Assembly: GCA_034440635.1 (NCBI GenBank)
Contig: JAOTON010001929.1
Location: 124,001 to 188,000 of the forward strand
Length of the DNA: 64,000 nt
Direction of reading: 5' to 3'
Source of the DNA: Lepas anatifera
Lineage: Eukaryota > Arthropoda > Thecostraca > Lepadidae
Positions 35,301 through 46,739 of the stretch are shown here, one piece after another; position 1 is the stretch's first letter, and every line of letters begins with the position of its first letter. Both the position numbers and the translations under genes were made by a program. The notes beneath the pieces were generated by a model that saw only the letters and a list, made by a program, of their open reading frames with translations, had not been told where the DNA came from and did not search any database.

Positions 35301-37483
35301 TGAACTTATTCAACCTCAAATAAAGCGAAAATTACACTCTACACGAAGACTCGGTTGAGTCAAATCGGCGATTCGGTTTTGAAAAAGGAAGAAAGAAAGT
35401 AGGCTCTGCAAGACATTTGACACAACTGGAAAATACGCGGTCGTGCCAGATACGTATTTTTATTTGATCAGATATGATTTTTTGACCTGGGCACCCTTGG
35501 CAATTTGCACTTTTCTCTCCCTTAGTGCATCACGTAGTATTTAGTAGTTTCATTATGGGTGTGATGAGTGCAAATGCTTGTTTCACGAGTTCAAACGTGA
35601 CAGCATGGATTAATGTAGGCAATAACATGTTAACAGTAAAGTTCTGCGTATCTGCAGCGTATACGCAGACACTAGGAAAAGCGAACACTTCACAATCACA
35701 GAAACGCAACGTACAGTGAACATTTTGCAAAGCAAAAACGCGCATCTACAAAGATACTCGTTTCTCTGTGTTTGAGAGAGATGGCTTTAAACTGACTGTC
35801 GTCGATAGTACCGCGTGTCTGTGCAAATATGTGCTTTTATCTTTGGGAATGCTGAGTGATCTGACCTGTCACGGCTTTGTCGTTGGAGATTGGTTTCTCC
35901 AAAACACACATGAATTTTCCAAGCTTATATCACTTATAATTTCTATTTAAAACACAATTATATCATTACTCAGTGAATGTCGCTCGTCGAGACGAATCGA
36001 ATTATAAAAATAACTGATTTTGCAGAAAAGTATCAGATACGTATTTTTACTTCGGACGGCAGCTGTGCACTTCGATCGTGTTTGTTGTTGGAACTCTGAA
36101 CACCATGATGAACATATCATACCTGCTGACTAAACACTTCTAGGCCCTCAGGTTGTATGCTTTACTGTCAACTGTCCCAAATGACGGCAATGGAGCAACG
36201 TATTTATAATGCAGCACCTTTCCTGGCTTTCAGACCGTAATTCCTCCAGCCCTCTGAGATCAGAAGAACCAATTTCAACTATCGCTGTCTCACCGTTGCC
36301 ATCTCCAAGCAGTATTCAACATACCAAGGAGGCAGATGCGCACTCGGATGCTGGAGGACCTGACTCCGGGTCGGGGGCCAAGTCCGCCCTCTGCCTGAAG
36401 TTAGGCCCTTCCGCCACGCGGCCTGACTCCTGCCCACGCCAGCTCGGCGCCGGCTATGAAGGTGCAGCTCCAGTCTCTGCTCCGATAGCACGTGAGTCAA
36501 CAGCCTCTTCAGCAGGCTCAGGTGGTTTTCCGGCGCCGGGGCAGTTCGCGGCGGGGCGTCAGTACCAGCCGGCGGAGGCTGTGAGCAGCAACACCGATAC
36601 AGTGGTGTCCAGAGCGCCTTACAGGCGTGCCAGCTACTGGGCCGGGACGTCGGCAGCCGAGGCGGAGACGGGACGGGCGTTCCTGAGTCGCCTGCTGCCG
36701 GCTGCTGGTCCGGTGCACCACCCGGTCAGCCCGCCAGAGGGCGTGCCGCCCTCGCCTGGTACAGACAGCAGGGTCAGTGAGCAGTTGGGAGGCGCGTTGG
36801 GAGCAGAGTACCCGGCTGCCGGTGCTGGGGGCGAGGACGCCGCACGCGTTACCGTTGAGCCGGGCAGTCGGGTCTCCGCCTGGTCTGACGCCCCCTCGGC
36901 ATCTCCGGGCGTCAGACAGCCTCCTGAGAGTCCTGCAACGGCATCAGACAGGGAGCCCCCCGCAGCGGCGCCCTGCTCACTGGGCACAGCGACCCTGCCG
37001 GCAGATGGCTATTCTGGCAGCTCGACTCACGCGCTGGCGAGTCTCCACAGCTACGGCAGCAGCAGCTGTGCATCCGCCAGCCGTGATGCAACTCCGCCGC
37101 GGAGCCCCGCCGTCCCTCCACCGGCGCAGTCTTCCAGTCGGAGCCACGGTGCCGCTGCGCCGCTGCAGCGGGAGGCACGGCCCGCCCTGCCCGGTGTCCT
37201 GCCGGTCTCGGCCACCAGTGCCGCCGACGGCCCCGGCGGCCCGGCGGCGGGCTGGACGGCCGAGCTTCGCCAGCCGCTTGAGGCCGAGACGCCTGACGAC
37301 GACGACTGCGGCGGCTGCGGCAGCGGCAGCGGCGGCTGGCAGCAGGGGCCGTGCTCTCCGGAGGGTGCTGCGGTGCCGGCCGTGGCGGCGCTGCCTGTGC
37401 CAGCGGCCGGCGCACGCCGCATCAGGGTCGGTCTCTCACGGCGGGCTCAGCTCAGGCCTCTGCACTCGCTGCTCAGACGTTAG
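26805..37483 (+). CDS. Large SQ-rich protein with RAD51AP1-like C-terminal motif
   Basis: Three exons join in phase: 26805-29381, 30015-31542 and 36234-37483, giving 1,784 residues. The protein is mostly Ser/Pro/Gln/Gly-rich and probably disordered, with no enzymatic fold that I recognise. It has about 24 SQ sites in exon 1 and seven in exon 2, the kind of SQ cluster targeted by ATM/ATR kinases. Nine copies of an aromatic-x-S-Q motif (YSSQP, FSSQP, WSSQPA, FLSQQ, FRSQQ, FWSQQ) lie within residues about 13-495. The last residues, IRVGLSRRAQLRPLHSLLRR, resemble the RAD51-interacting C-terminus of RAD51AP1/RAD51AP2 as I remember it (RxGLSRxAxVKPLHP). A role in recombination or the damage response is inferred, not shown. 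The start ATG follows in-frame stops, but extra 5' exons are possible. Confidence 0.7.
30015..31542 (+). CDS. SQ-rich gene, exon 2 (509 codons)
   Basis: The acceptor GGCGTGCAG matches phase 0. The frame stays open to donor GGAG|GTATGT in phase 1. It encodes LNRADRLRQLRAGGVEVVPS, NEARFMTSLSLLCLSQESG and further Ser/Pro/Gly-rich sequence with seven SQ sites. GC content rises sharply relative to exon 1. Confidence 0.78.
31938..32973 (+). mobile_element. TTAA-flanked AGGTCA-rich element in intron 2 of the SQ-rich gene
   Basis: Begins TTAACCCGCGCCCCACCGGG and ends CCGTGGGGCGAGGGTTAA. The interior has dense TGACCT/AGGTCA sites (for example TGACCTGAGGTCACGAAAGG). It has no coding capacity. Flanking sequence on both sides is rich in a GTAGCGG motif (31,800-31,915 and 33,195-33,275). 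Confidence 0.82.
33570..33690. repeat. Short MITE-like fragment
   Basis: Contains GGGCCGTCCATAAATAACGT and a partly inverted CGTTACATTTGGGAGGGG. CCGTCCATAAAT-type repeats are common in arthropod genomes, from memory. The ends are unclear. Confidence 0.35.
34495..34693. repeat. Direct repeat, left copy (199 bp)
   Basis: Runs from TTTGCCAGTTGTGTCAGG to AAATTACACTCT and includes CAAATAAA. A nearly identical copy lies 648 bp downstream at 35,143-35,340. Both are in intron 2 of the SQ-rich gene. Confidence 0.92.
35143..35340. repeat. Direct repeat, right copy (198 bp)
   Basis: Nearly identical to 34,495-34,693. The 450 bp between the copies is GC-rich. A short Ala/Pro/Thr frame (35,058-35,169) starts in it and stops inside this copy. 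Confidence 0.92.
36234..37483 (+). CDS. SQ-rich gene, last exon with RAD51-binding-like motif
   Basis: The acceptor CCTGGCTTTCAG matches phase 1 of exon 2. The frame DRNSSSPLRSEEPISTIAVS runs open for 415 codons, very rich in Ala/Pro/Gly/Ser, to TAG at 37,481. The motif RVGLSRRAQLRPLH lies at 37,424-37,465, just before the stop. A longer arginine-rich frame overlaps it but does not fit the splice phase. Confidence 0.75.
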
Positions 37484-38877
37484 CTGTTGAAACGGGACTC
37501 AACAACTGCGACAGCGGCAGGCCGTGTAGGTCTGCCAGCAGGTAAAACGCACGCTGACATGTTGGATCTGCCAAAGGGAAGTCACCATACGAGGTAGGCT
37601 TTTTCCTGTTGCGTACCGGTTATCCTTCATTATGCCGGGAAAAGTGATTATTCTCGTCTCGCCTGTCTCCATGCTGCTTCGATATGACCACAGACAGCTC
37701 TGACTGGCGGCTGAGAGAGGACAGAAGAATCTGTAACGAGTGCGTACAAATATAGTTCATTATTTAAGATTACCCGATATTAATCACCATTCGTTCAGCT
37801 GCAACAGAATATCAATCGCCGGTCGTCTCAGACTTCTTCCACAGAGAGTTATCCCGGCTTTCGGATGTATTCTCCACAGTCCGTCGGCGTGGTTCTCGGT
37901 CGGTTAGTTTCGTACCTTCCATGTATCGACCGAGAGTTGAGCTGACAAGGCATATAGATTTACATCCGAAGGCTTCGGTTGCCCGCCTGAATGTTCCCGC
38001 AGCGGGGGAATTCGTGGCAGAAGTTCGACGCGACCGGCACTCTCATTATGTTCACTTATCTTTTGAATATTGCTAATTGTATATTTCAGCCTACTGGGCA
38101 AGCAACATCTGTGATTAACAAAGTGTTCATTTGTGCCTGTGCCCCATTATCAGAGAAACCGATGTTGATGAAATAGGTAGCATCAATTTATCAGACTTAC
38201 TATCGTGTTCTGGATGTTTATCATGATTCTATATTGTTTATTAATCTTTCCTGTTATGTTGTCCAATCAAAAAGTTGTTGTTTAGCGTGAATCACGCTGC
38301 CTCAGGGAAATGGCATTATTTTCGTGTCAGCTTTGTATTGTTCTGAACGTTCATATCATGAGGCAACGATTTTGCCGTGTTCAATTTACAGGTCCAGTAA
38401 TACAGTTAACTAGTTCCTGAATCGAGGCATGTGTCGAGAATAGGACCAACCGGCTTGGGCTCGTCCATAATTTTTTTTTATCGTGGAAGAGGAAATAACG
38501 GATGAAGGATATGGCTCCCTCAGTTTGGCTCATATGGATCCAGGAGGCAAATATCTCAAATTCGTTTTTTTTCGTGTTTGGGCCCGGATTTTTTCCCGGC
38601 AGTGTTTGTCTTTTTCTAGCAGTTGACTCCTGGGCTATTTTTGGTTGGCTCCTTAAACAAATATGGTTTCTTTCGTTTTTTTCTTACTTTTGAATACGGA
38701 GCACTGACACCACTGATATATCGAGAGCAACATACCGGCAGAAAAGAGCAGCACATGCGGAACTGGGTTTTTCCACTTGTCGGGATACCCAGTGCATTAA
38801 TGACCCGCGCTGTCGGGTTTAACAATTTTCGAGGCATTGAAAAATCATATTGCTGTTCACGAAGGTGCCACGTTATC
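37484..38877. other. Region downstream of the SQ-rich gene; no gene seen
   Basis: Presumed 3' UTR followed by AT-rich sequence. No clear exon, RNA gene or repeat array. Confidence 0.4.
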
Positions 38878-39690
38878 TTAACCCATCATCACCTGGGGGT
38901 CCGGTCGGACCTCCTCGTTTTTTCGCGAATAATTATAAGCCGATTCACATGAGACGCGTATCGCTTTGCAGATCTCTAGGGTGATCGTTTTGGCGAAGTA
39001 TGCCCAAAAATTGTTATCAGGTCAAGTCAGCGAGTTATTACGTCATTTCTGAACCCATGTAAGGGTATTCTGTTGTTCTAAAATGAGGCTGACAAAACCA
39101 AGGAGTAACTTGGCTTCTAGAAGTGCTAGATCAAGTTTCTAAACATTAGTCGAAAGCTCTTGAAACGACAAATCTGCATTTTGTCATCAATTTTGAGGTC
39201 AGGTCAATATAAAAGTCACCAAATGTCGAGGTTTTCGAAATAGTTCGTTTAGTTTTTTACTTTTGAACGAAATAAGGTGCAGTCTTAAATTTGGTGCCAT
39301 AGTAATGAGAATGACCCAAGGAATCGAATTATATGCAAAATATCTTTGGAAGGTCATTATTTCGCTGACCCTCCTGACGGAAGGTCAAGGTAATACTATA
39401 ACCTTAAAAGGTCATACCACATAGCATTTGAATCCTTGGATCAAGACAAGTACATCGATGTCTTTTGTTTTATACTAGGTGTATTGGTTGCCGAGTTGTG
39501 AGGGATTTTCTAAATGGCTCCAGATAATTTGACCAATTTTAGCTCACTGTGACGTCACAGGTCGAGAGATATGGTTCAAACTCGGTTCCAGAGTAGAAGA
39601 CGGTGAGGCCCTTCTAGCGCCGTTTCAATTTTTCCCGTATCACTTCCGGCTGCAGAGATCGTATGCCCCCAGGCGGTGGAGTGTACGAAA
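38878..39690 (+). mobile_element. Copy of a second TTAA-starting repeat (right end unclear)
   Basis: Begins TTAACCCATCATCACC. Contains CGTCATTTCTGAACCCATGT, AGTAATGAGAATGACCCAAGG and ATATGGTTCAAACTCGG, all found in the same order in the copy around 41,950-43,480. The right boundary is not resolved. Confidence 0.55.
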
Positions 39691-39972
39691 ACGGTCCAGG
39701 CGGTACCGGGTCAACCCGCCCCAGTGAACCTTCGAGCCATCTTCGACCCAGTGGGGGGGTTCAAACACTCCCCGTCCCTTTATCTTGGCTCCCATGCAGA
39801 ATAACGAAAAACGCGAAAGCTGGTGGATAGCTCATAAGAATTAATGAAGAATTTAAATTGTTCTCCTTTCTGGCTCAAGTCAATAATGAGGTAATTACAG
39901 GTCAGAGAAGGTGGCAAGTTAAAGACAAGTTTCTGGGCTGCAGCGTCTGACAGAGTTTATTAAGAATCAATG

Positions 39973-40880
39973 TTAACCCTCCCCCACCGGGGGCCATCGA
40001 TGGCCCCTAGGTTTTTCCGGGATAGCAGAAAACAACGAGGCGCAGCACCGCGGTTGAGAGCTCACCTCTCCTGCATATTTTCCATCATCCTGAAATTTTT
40101 ACCCGGGTACCAGGTGGTCCAGACGAGGTCAACCAAGGTACCTACTTCACCTTTAGGTCTGTAGAGCTACATTTCAAGTCGATCGATTTGAAACTTCCTA
40201 CACTTCATGACCTCCGGGTCTAGGTGGTTATCGGGATTTTTCGATTTCGTGCCTGGGTCAGGTCCGGGCGACCTCTCCTATTGGAAAGCATGGGGAAAGC
40301 TATTTCGTGATATAAAGCCACAAAAATGATTGCAATACTCGACTGCTCAGAACAACGTTTTTGGACACCCTTTCGGTCCCGGGGTTTTTGTTTGACTTTC
40401 AAGGTCATGGTCACCGGAGGTAAAACAGTATTTTGACAATAACTTTTGACCTAATTAAGTGGCGGTGAAACAAACACCATGTGTTTGTTTGTCCTGGCTT
40501 TCTTTGATATACGGGGGTTTTTTGACCTTTCGTGACCTGGTCTATTGGTCACGGGTGACCTCTGGCGGTCAAACCACTGGGGGAGGTCTTTAGTTCCACA
40601 TAGGGAAAAGTACTGGCAATTTGTATAATGTACTTTACCAGGCCTAATAGCTCTATGACATAGAGTTATGCCGTTTGTTAATCATTGATATTTGAGTGAA
40701 AATAGCGATCTTGACCTAATTTGACCTCTGGAGGTAACCATTGACCTGAGCACTAAAACAGTGAGTGATTTCCGAATCACGCGAGCTTCTTTGACTTTGC
40801 GATTTGGCTAACGCCCATATTTTGGTTGAGGGGGCCTATGGCCCCCCGGTGGGGAGGTGGGCCGCCCCGGTGGGGGTTAA
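39973..40880 (+). mobile_element. TTAA-flanked AGGTCA-rich element sharing its right TTAA with the next
   Basis: Left end TTAACCCTCCCCCACCGGGG; right end CCCCGGTGGGGGTTAA. It is roughly the inverse of the 31,938-32,973 element and shares GGGGCCATCGATGGCCCC near its end. The right TTAA (40,877-40,880) is also the left TTAA of the following element. Confidence 0.82.
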
Positions 40881-41723
40881 CACGCGCATTGACGGGGGCG
40901 GGTACCCGCCCCCTCTGGGGTTTTTCGAGGTAGGATAAAAGTGGCAGCGCGTAGCGCCGCTGTACTTGGCATACCTTTTCCCTGATCATTTTTACAGCTT
41001 TTGTTAAAATTTTAAGGTTAAGGTCATCTCAGGTCAGGTCACCAGTACAGGTCAAGTGACCGGACTTCAAAAAAGTTTAGGATAGCATGAGGCAGAGCAA
41101 GATGATCTTATTCAATTGAAACTTATATATATTGCCCCACCAAGTTCCCTAAAAATGTTCCGGTTTTTTATATCGATGACCTAAGGTCAGGTACGAGCCA
41201 TGCCTCTCCATTGGAAATACATGGGAAAAATGGTTTTAAATTAATGGATTAATGGATAGTCATAGCTAATGGAATGGTGATAGAGCCTTCATTGTAACTT
41301 CATTAGATTCCCGTGTCCTTGCGCTTCTAGTGATATGCATTTTACTTAATTTGTCTTTGATCTGACCTCAGGTCATGTCAAATCTCATATTTAACCTAGC
41401 AAGGCCATACTATATATCATTTCATTCGGCTTGCTGCAAGGACTCGAAGGGTTCAAATGGTTTTGCTCTATCTTTACTTGTTCAGATGTAATGACCGAAA
41501 ACCTTCATTCAGATGTTATCCCAATGACGGCATGTATTGACCTCTAGTGACCTCAAATGTGACCTCACAAAAAAATGGTTTAAATATGTTCGATAGAGTA
41601 GTAGATGGGTTACCCAAAGCCGTTTACATTTTTCTCTATCTAACATGGTTGAGATATTAGGGGGTTCTCCCCCCACCCGTCAAAACGAAGGTGGCTCAGA
41701 TCCCCCGTCAATGCGCGTGTTAA
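40877..41723 (+). mobile_element. TTAA-flanked AGGTCA-rich element
   Basis: Begins TTAACACGCGCATTGACGGG and ends CCCGTCAATGCGCGTGTTAA, a near-perfect inverted terminus. The core carries TCATCTCAGGTCAGGTCACC, then AGGTCAAGTGACC. Non-coding. Confidence 0.88.
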
Positions 41724-41949
41724 GGCACCATTCGCTTTCTCGTTGCGGCGAGTCGAATGCTATAACATAATATGACCATACTAGGTCAAAACAAACATTG
41801 CATGACCTAAGCTCACGATAGAGTCACCATATGGCCTAACACAATCAATCGACTCGCAATAATTATACAAACGTAATGGTATCGATCTACTATTCTATCG
41901 TCATTTGAAATAATGTGAAGTTATCTCTTCACTGCCTGTGGATCTTGTT

Positions 41950-43480
41950 AGACCACCCCCACCCCCCTAGCCCTTGTTCTTTCACGAATGATTCTGAGCC
42001 AATTCAAATGAAACGTGCATCGCTGTGTAGGCCTCTAGCGTAATCAATTGGACAACTTATGACCAAAGATTTACATCAGGCCAGGTCAGGTCAACGAGTT
42101 ATGACGTCATTTCTAAACACATGCAGGGCTCTCTCTAGGGCCTTGTGCAGGGCGATTATATTCTTTTTAAATGAAGCTGACAATATCAAGATGTAACTCG
42201 GCTTCTAGAAGAGCTAAAAAAATTCGAACCATCATTAGAAAGATCTTGAAAAGAAACATCTGCTCTCTGTAATTCATGTTCAGGTCAGGTGAATACCAAA
42301 GTCGCCAGAAGTCACCATATGTCACGGCTTTCGCAATTGTTTAGGTTTATGACTTGAACAAAACAAGGTACAGTCTTAAATTGGGTGTTTTAGTAATGAG
42401 AATGACCCAAGGATTCAGATGATATGCGAAATGACCTTAACCCGCGCATTGACGGGGGGGCGGGTACCCGCTCCCCTCGGGTTTTCCGGAGATAGCAGAA
42501 AAACGGCGGCGCGTAACCCCGCCGTACTTGACATACCTTTTCTCTCATCATTTTTACAACTTCTGTAAAAAAATTTAAGGTTAGGTCATCTCAGGTCAGG
42601 TCACCAGTGCAGGTCAAGTGACCCGACCTCAAAGTTTAAGATGGCATAAGTCCGAACGGGGTAAACTTATCCAATTGAAACTCATCACATAATGGGCCCA
42701 CCGAGTTCTCTAAAATATTTTCCGTTATTTTTCATATCGATGACCTTAGGTCAGGTACGAGCTGTGACCTCTCCATTGGAAATACATGGCAAAATGTTTT
42801 TGACTGAATAACTCAGTAACGGTTGGTGATAGAGCGTTTATGTTAGCTGCATTAGACTCGCCTTGTCGTTGCGGCTCTAATGATATGCATTTTATATATT
42901 TTGACCTCGACCTGACCTCAGGTCAGGTCAAATCCTTGATTTGACCTAGCAAGGTCAAATTATATATCATTCGATTCGGTTTGCTGCGAGAATTCATATA
43001 GTTCAAGTAGCTTTGCTCTATCTTTACTTGTTCAGATGTAATGACCGAAAACCTTCATTTACATGTTACCTATCCCTGTGACGGCATGTTTTGACCTCTC
43101 GTGGCCTTAAATGTGACCTGCCAAAAATTCGTACAAACATTTTCGATGGAGAAGTAGATGGGCTACTCAACGCCGTTTACCGTTTTTCGCTACCTACCGT
43201 GGTTCTTGAGATCTTAGGGGGGCGGGTACCCGCCCCCCCTTCCCCGTCAAAGCGAAGGTGGCTCAGACCCCCGTCAATGCGCGTGTTAAAAAGTAATTAT
43301 TCCGAGTTATAAAAGATAAATTATAAATGGTTTTACGTTTGGCCCATTTTTGCCCACTATGACCTCACGGATGAACGGATATGGTTCAAATTCGGATCAA
43401 GAGTAGAAGACGGCAAGGCGCTTCCAACGCCATTTTGATTTTTTCGTATTACTTCCTCTTCCCGATATTGAAGGGGGCCT
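41950..43480 (+). mobile_element. Second copy of the 38,878 repeat, split by a TTAA element
   Basis: Colinear with 38,878-39,690 from about GATTCTGAGCCAATTCAAATG to GAGTAGAAGACGGCAAGGCG. The homology is interrupted at 42,437-43,289 by an inserted element. Outer ends are uncertain. Confidence 0.55.
42437..43289 (+). mobile_element. TTAA-flanked AGGTCA-rich element
   Basis: Begins TTAACCCGCGCATTGACGGG and ends CCCCGTCAATGCGCGTGTTAA-type termini. Its interior is homologous to the 40,877-41,723 element, and its right end matches the tandem copies at 23.3-23.9 kb inverted. Confidence 0.88.
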
Positions 43481-43801
43481 GATCGGACCCCAGGTGGTCT
43501 GAAAAAATGTTGACCCCAAGGTTGCCTTGGATGACCCTAGGTTGTCTTAGATGACCTCCCAGAGGCTATAGGTTCAAACATAACGGTGGATCCAAGTGGG
43601 GGGGACCAAAGGGGCCGTGGCCCCTTCCAACGCCTAAAGTAGTATCTTTAGGCCCACCAAAAGGAACTAGTTTTATCCGTTCTTCTTTTAAAAAAACTAT
43701 GTTTTCGCGATTTTTTTATTCAATTCAGCCTCCCCCTAAAGCGTTGGTTTGGCACCCTCAAAAACCTACTCCTGGATCCGCCAAAGTTCAAACTTGAAAC
43801 A

Positions 43802-44777
43802 TTAACACGCGCCCCGATGGGGGGTGAAATTCCCCCCCCTCCTGGTTTTCCCCAGATAACGCAAAAACTAAGATACGCAGAGGAAAAAACTTACAGGACC
43901 TTATCCCTGATTAATTGTACTCATTTGACCCATTTTTTGGGTCAGGTCATGTCAGGTCAAGGAGCTATCTAAGGTCAAGCGACCAGACCTCAAAAGCTAA
44001 AATCACGAGTTTGAAGCGGTGCCTAAGGAACATCTGCCAACTGATCAGTTTGAAACTTTCACAATATAATAAGGGCATTAGGGTCTACAAATCTGCTATC
44101 TCGGAATTTTGATATTGTTGACCTAAGGTGGGTTCAATTTTTGGTCACCCCATTATAAGTCTATGGTGAAAAATTGAAAGGGCTCTTTTTCAGGAAATGC
44201 TGGATAGATAAAGCTAAAAATCCTCACGCCGTGTATCCTTACTACGATCTTGACCTTAAAGTTGAGTTTTTTACCATCTGACCTATCGAAGGTCATGTCA
44301 GGTCACAGGAGCATACAGTGATTGTTTTGGCAATAACTTATCTGTGAATTGAGGTAAAGCTCTTATTGTGCTTGCATTGTGCTTATATTGTCACGGGGAG
44401 TCGATTGATATGCAACATGACCATACCAGGTCACCATGTGACCCTCACCTAGCTCGAGGTCAGGTCATTTTCACTATGTTTTCTAGCCATGTCATATTAT
44501 ACATCATTCGATTTGCCACGATGAGAGGAATCCAATGATGCATACATATTTGCTCTTGTTTTGCTGAGTAAATATCTAGAAGTGGAAACGTATTACACTG
44601 CCCTGTTGTAAGCCTATGGAACATTCTTTGACCTATGCTGACCTCAGTATTGACCCGACATAAAAATAAGTTTTCCTGGGAAATGAGATACGGAGGGGGC
44701 GAAATATATTTCGCTGGGGGAGCGTATACGCCCCCCCTCCAGCGTCATGCCAGGGACCCCAGCGGGGTATGTGTTAA
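43802..44777 (+). mobile_element. TTAA-flanked AGGTCA-rich element
   Basis: Begins TTAACACGCGCCCCGATGGG and ends CAGCGGGGTATGTGTTAA. It is closely related to the nested copy at 24,153-25,232, sharing GGTCAAGGAGCTAT and GACTTGAAGCGG-like segments in order. Non-coding. Confidence 0.87.
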
Positions 44778-44991
44778 CTTGCAGAAGCCCTAGGATACTA
44801 TGGCTTGGAGAATAGGAAAGTGTTCTAAGCCATCTACAGAAAAAGAGGTAACTTTCAACCCCGACACCAGGTCATGGATAAAAAATTCCGGAATATTTTG
44901 CGTAGTAGGTACCCGGTAGACCCATTGTGGGATATGAGCTTCAATTGGATATACTTACCTTTCTCTTACTTAGCTATCTTACTAACCTTCG

Positions 44992-46316
44992 CCCGGGTGG
45001 GGGTCTTTTTAGAACCCCCCTCGGGTTTTTCCGAAATGACTAAAAACGGCGGCACGCAGCGCCGCCAAACTTAGTCTAGCTGTTTCTTCATCATTGTTAC
45101 ATCTTCCCTGAAAATTTTAGCTCAAGGTCATATCAGGTCAGGTCACTAGGCCGGGTGAAATGACCTCACCTCAAAAATGCTTAGGACTGCATAACTAAAA
45201 GGAGGGTTAATCGATCAAGTTGAAATTCATACCACATATTGGGCCCACCAGGAGCTACAACATATGTTCCGGGATTTTTTAAATTGGTGACCTAAGGTCA
45301 TGTGCAGAGCATGACCTCCCCATTGTAGACACATGGAAAAAATCACGAAATGAGTTGTTCTCAGTAAGTATGGGTGGAATCAGCTTCAAACATCTGTTAC
45401 GACTTGCCCATTTTTTAAGTTGATGCTACAAATTTTGACTTGTGACCTTTGAAAGGTCACCTTGGTCAAATAAGCATTTTAGGTGTTTTACTCTATAAAT
45501 TTTGAATAAACAAAGATATAACTTTTATTTTACCACCGAAGTGTTTGTACAGTCATTGCAAGTCAAATTATATACATCATGACTTCACCAGGTCAAGTTG
45601 GGTCACCGTTGACCTGGCTCAGGTCAAATTTAAAATTTGACCTGGCATAGCAATATCATATATCATTCGATTCATATTGACGAGGAGATTGCAATGATAC
45701 ATCAACTATGGCTGTATCTTGCTTGGTTTGGAAGTTATTAGCGAAAAATTAAGTGTCTTTATACATGGGTGGCTATGGACATTCCCAAGAACATTCCCAA
45801 TATTCAGTGACCTGTAGCTCCCTAGGCTTTGACCTGACCCGAAAATTATTGGCGCTGTAATTCATGAGCAACTCAAGAGCTTACGAATAGTGTCAACATG
45901 TTTCTAGCTATCATAGTTTCAGAGATATATGAGGTTTTCTTTGTACACCTCATATTGGCGATTTTGACCTATTTTGACCTCACGAGAAAAACGACTGAAG
46001 TATTTTCGATATCATTTTTGAAGAGTTTTCGATTGCTGCTTTGCGCTTTTTCTAGCTCTCTTAGCTTTTGAGATCGTGGGGGTCTTTTTTAGCCCCCACC
46101 AGGGCGAAGGTATCATCATCATCATCATCATCATCATAGTTGGGGTTTAAGGGCGCGTCGACTGCAGTGGTCATATTGCGCCCATAACTCAGCATATTGC
46201 GCACATAGCAAAGACATGTAGAAACGTAACGAGCTCCTCGAGTCAGGTAGTAAGATCGGTCACTGTGTCTTGAAAGGGCGAAGGTGGCTCGTACCAGCCA
46301 CCGAGGCAAGGGTTAA
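44992..46316 (+). mobile_element. Probable TTAA-type element with decayed left end
   Basis: The left end ACCTTCGCCCGGGTGGGGG mirrors CCCCCACCAGGGCGAAGGT at 46,095-46,113. The outer right end CCACCGAGGCAAGGGTTAA mirrors the left end of the 23,938 element. The interior has the AAGGTCATATCAGGTCAGG core. The left TTAA is not intact. Confidence 0.6.
46112..46137. repeat. (ATC)n microsatellite
   Basis: About nine ATC copies inside the TTAA-type element. Confidence 0.9.
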
Positions 46317-46739
46317 CTTTTTGGAGGTGAGGTCACTTGATCTTTTCAGGTGACCTGACCAGAAATGAACTTAACCTCGTTGGCGAATGCAGAGGGGGGC
46401 ATTCCGGCCATGGCCTCCCCATAAAGCGCCGGAAAGGGGCCAAACTATCTTTTGGCCCTTCTCCCCAAAGGCTGGATGAATTGTTGGAAAAAAATTGTTT
46501 GCACTAGGTCTGTCGAGGTTTTCCCGGACCCTCTCAGGAAAGCGATCACCTACTTGGAGAGATAGGTTAGGTCTGTTGGGCACCCACATCGCACGTCCCA
46601 TCCCCCCCCAAAGAGGAGATGGCAGACATGGGTTAACCCATTTGGAGGGGGCGTTTTCTTGATTCTCGATGGTTCCACGACTTGCCTCTTCCTACCCTCC
46701 CTCTTTCAACGCTCATGGACCTATGCCCATAGGGCAGTA

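Noticed and set aside
36777..37490. 237-codon arginine-rich frame on the + strand
   Set aside because: It is a shadow of the GC-rich last exon. Its phase does not fit exon 2, and the other frame carries the RAD51-motif C-terminus.
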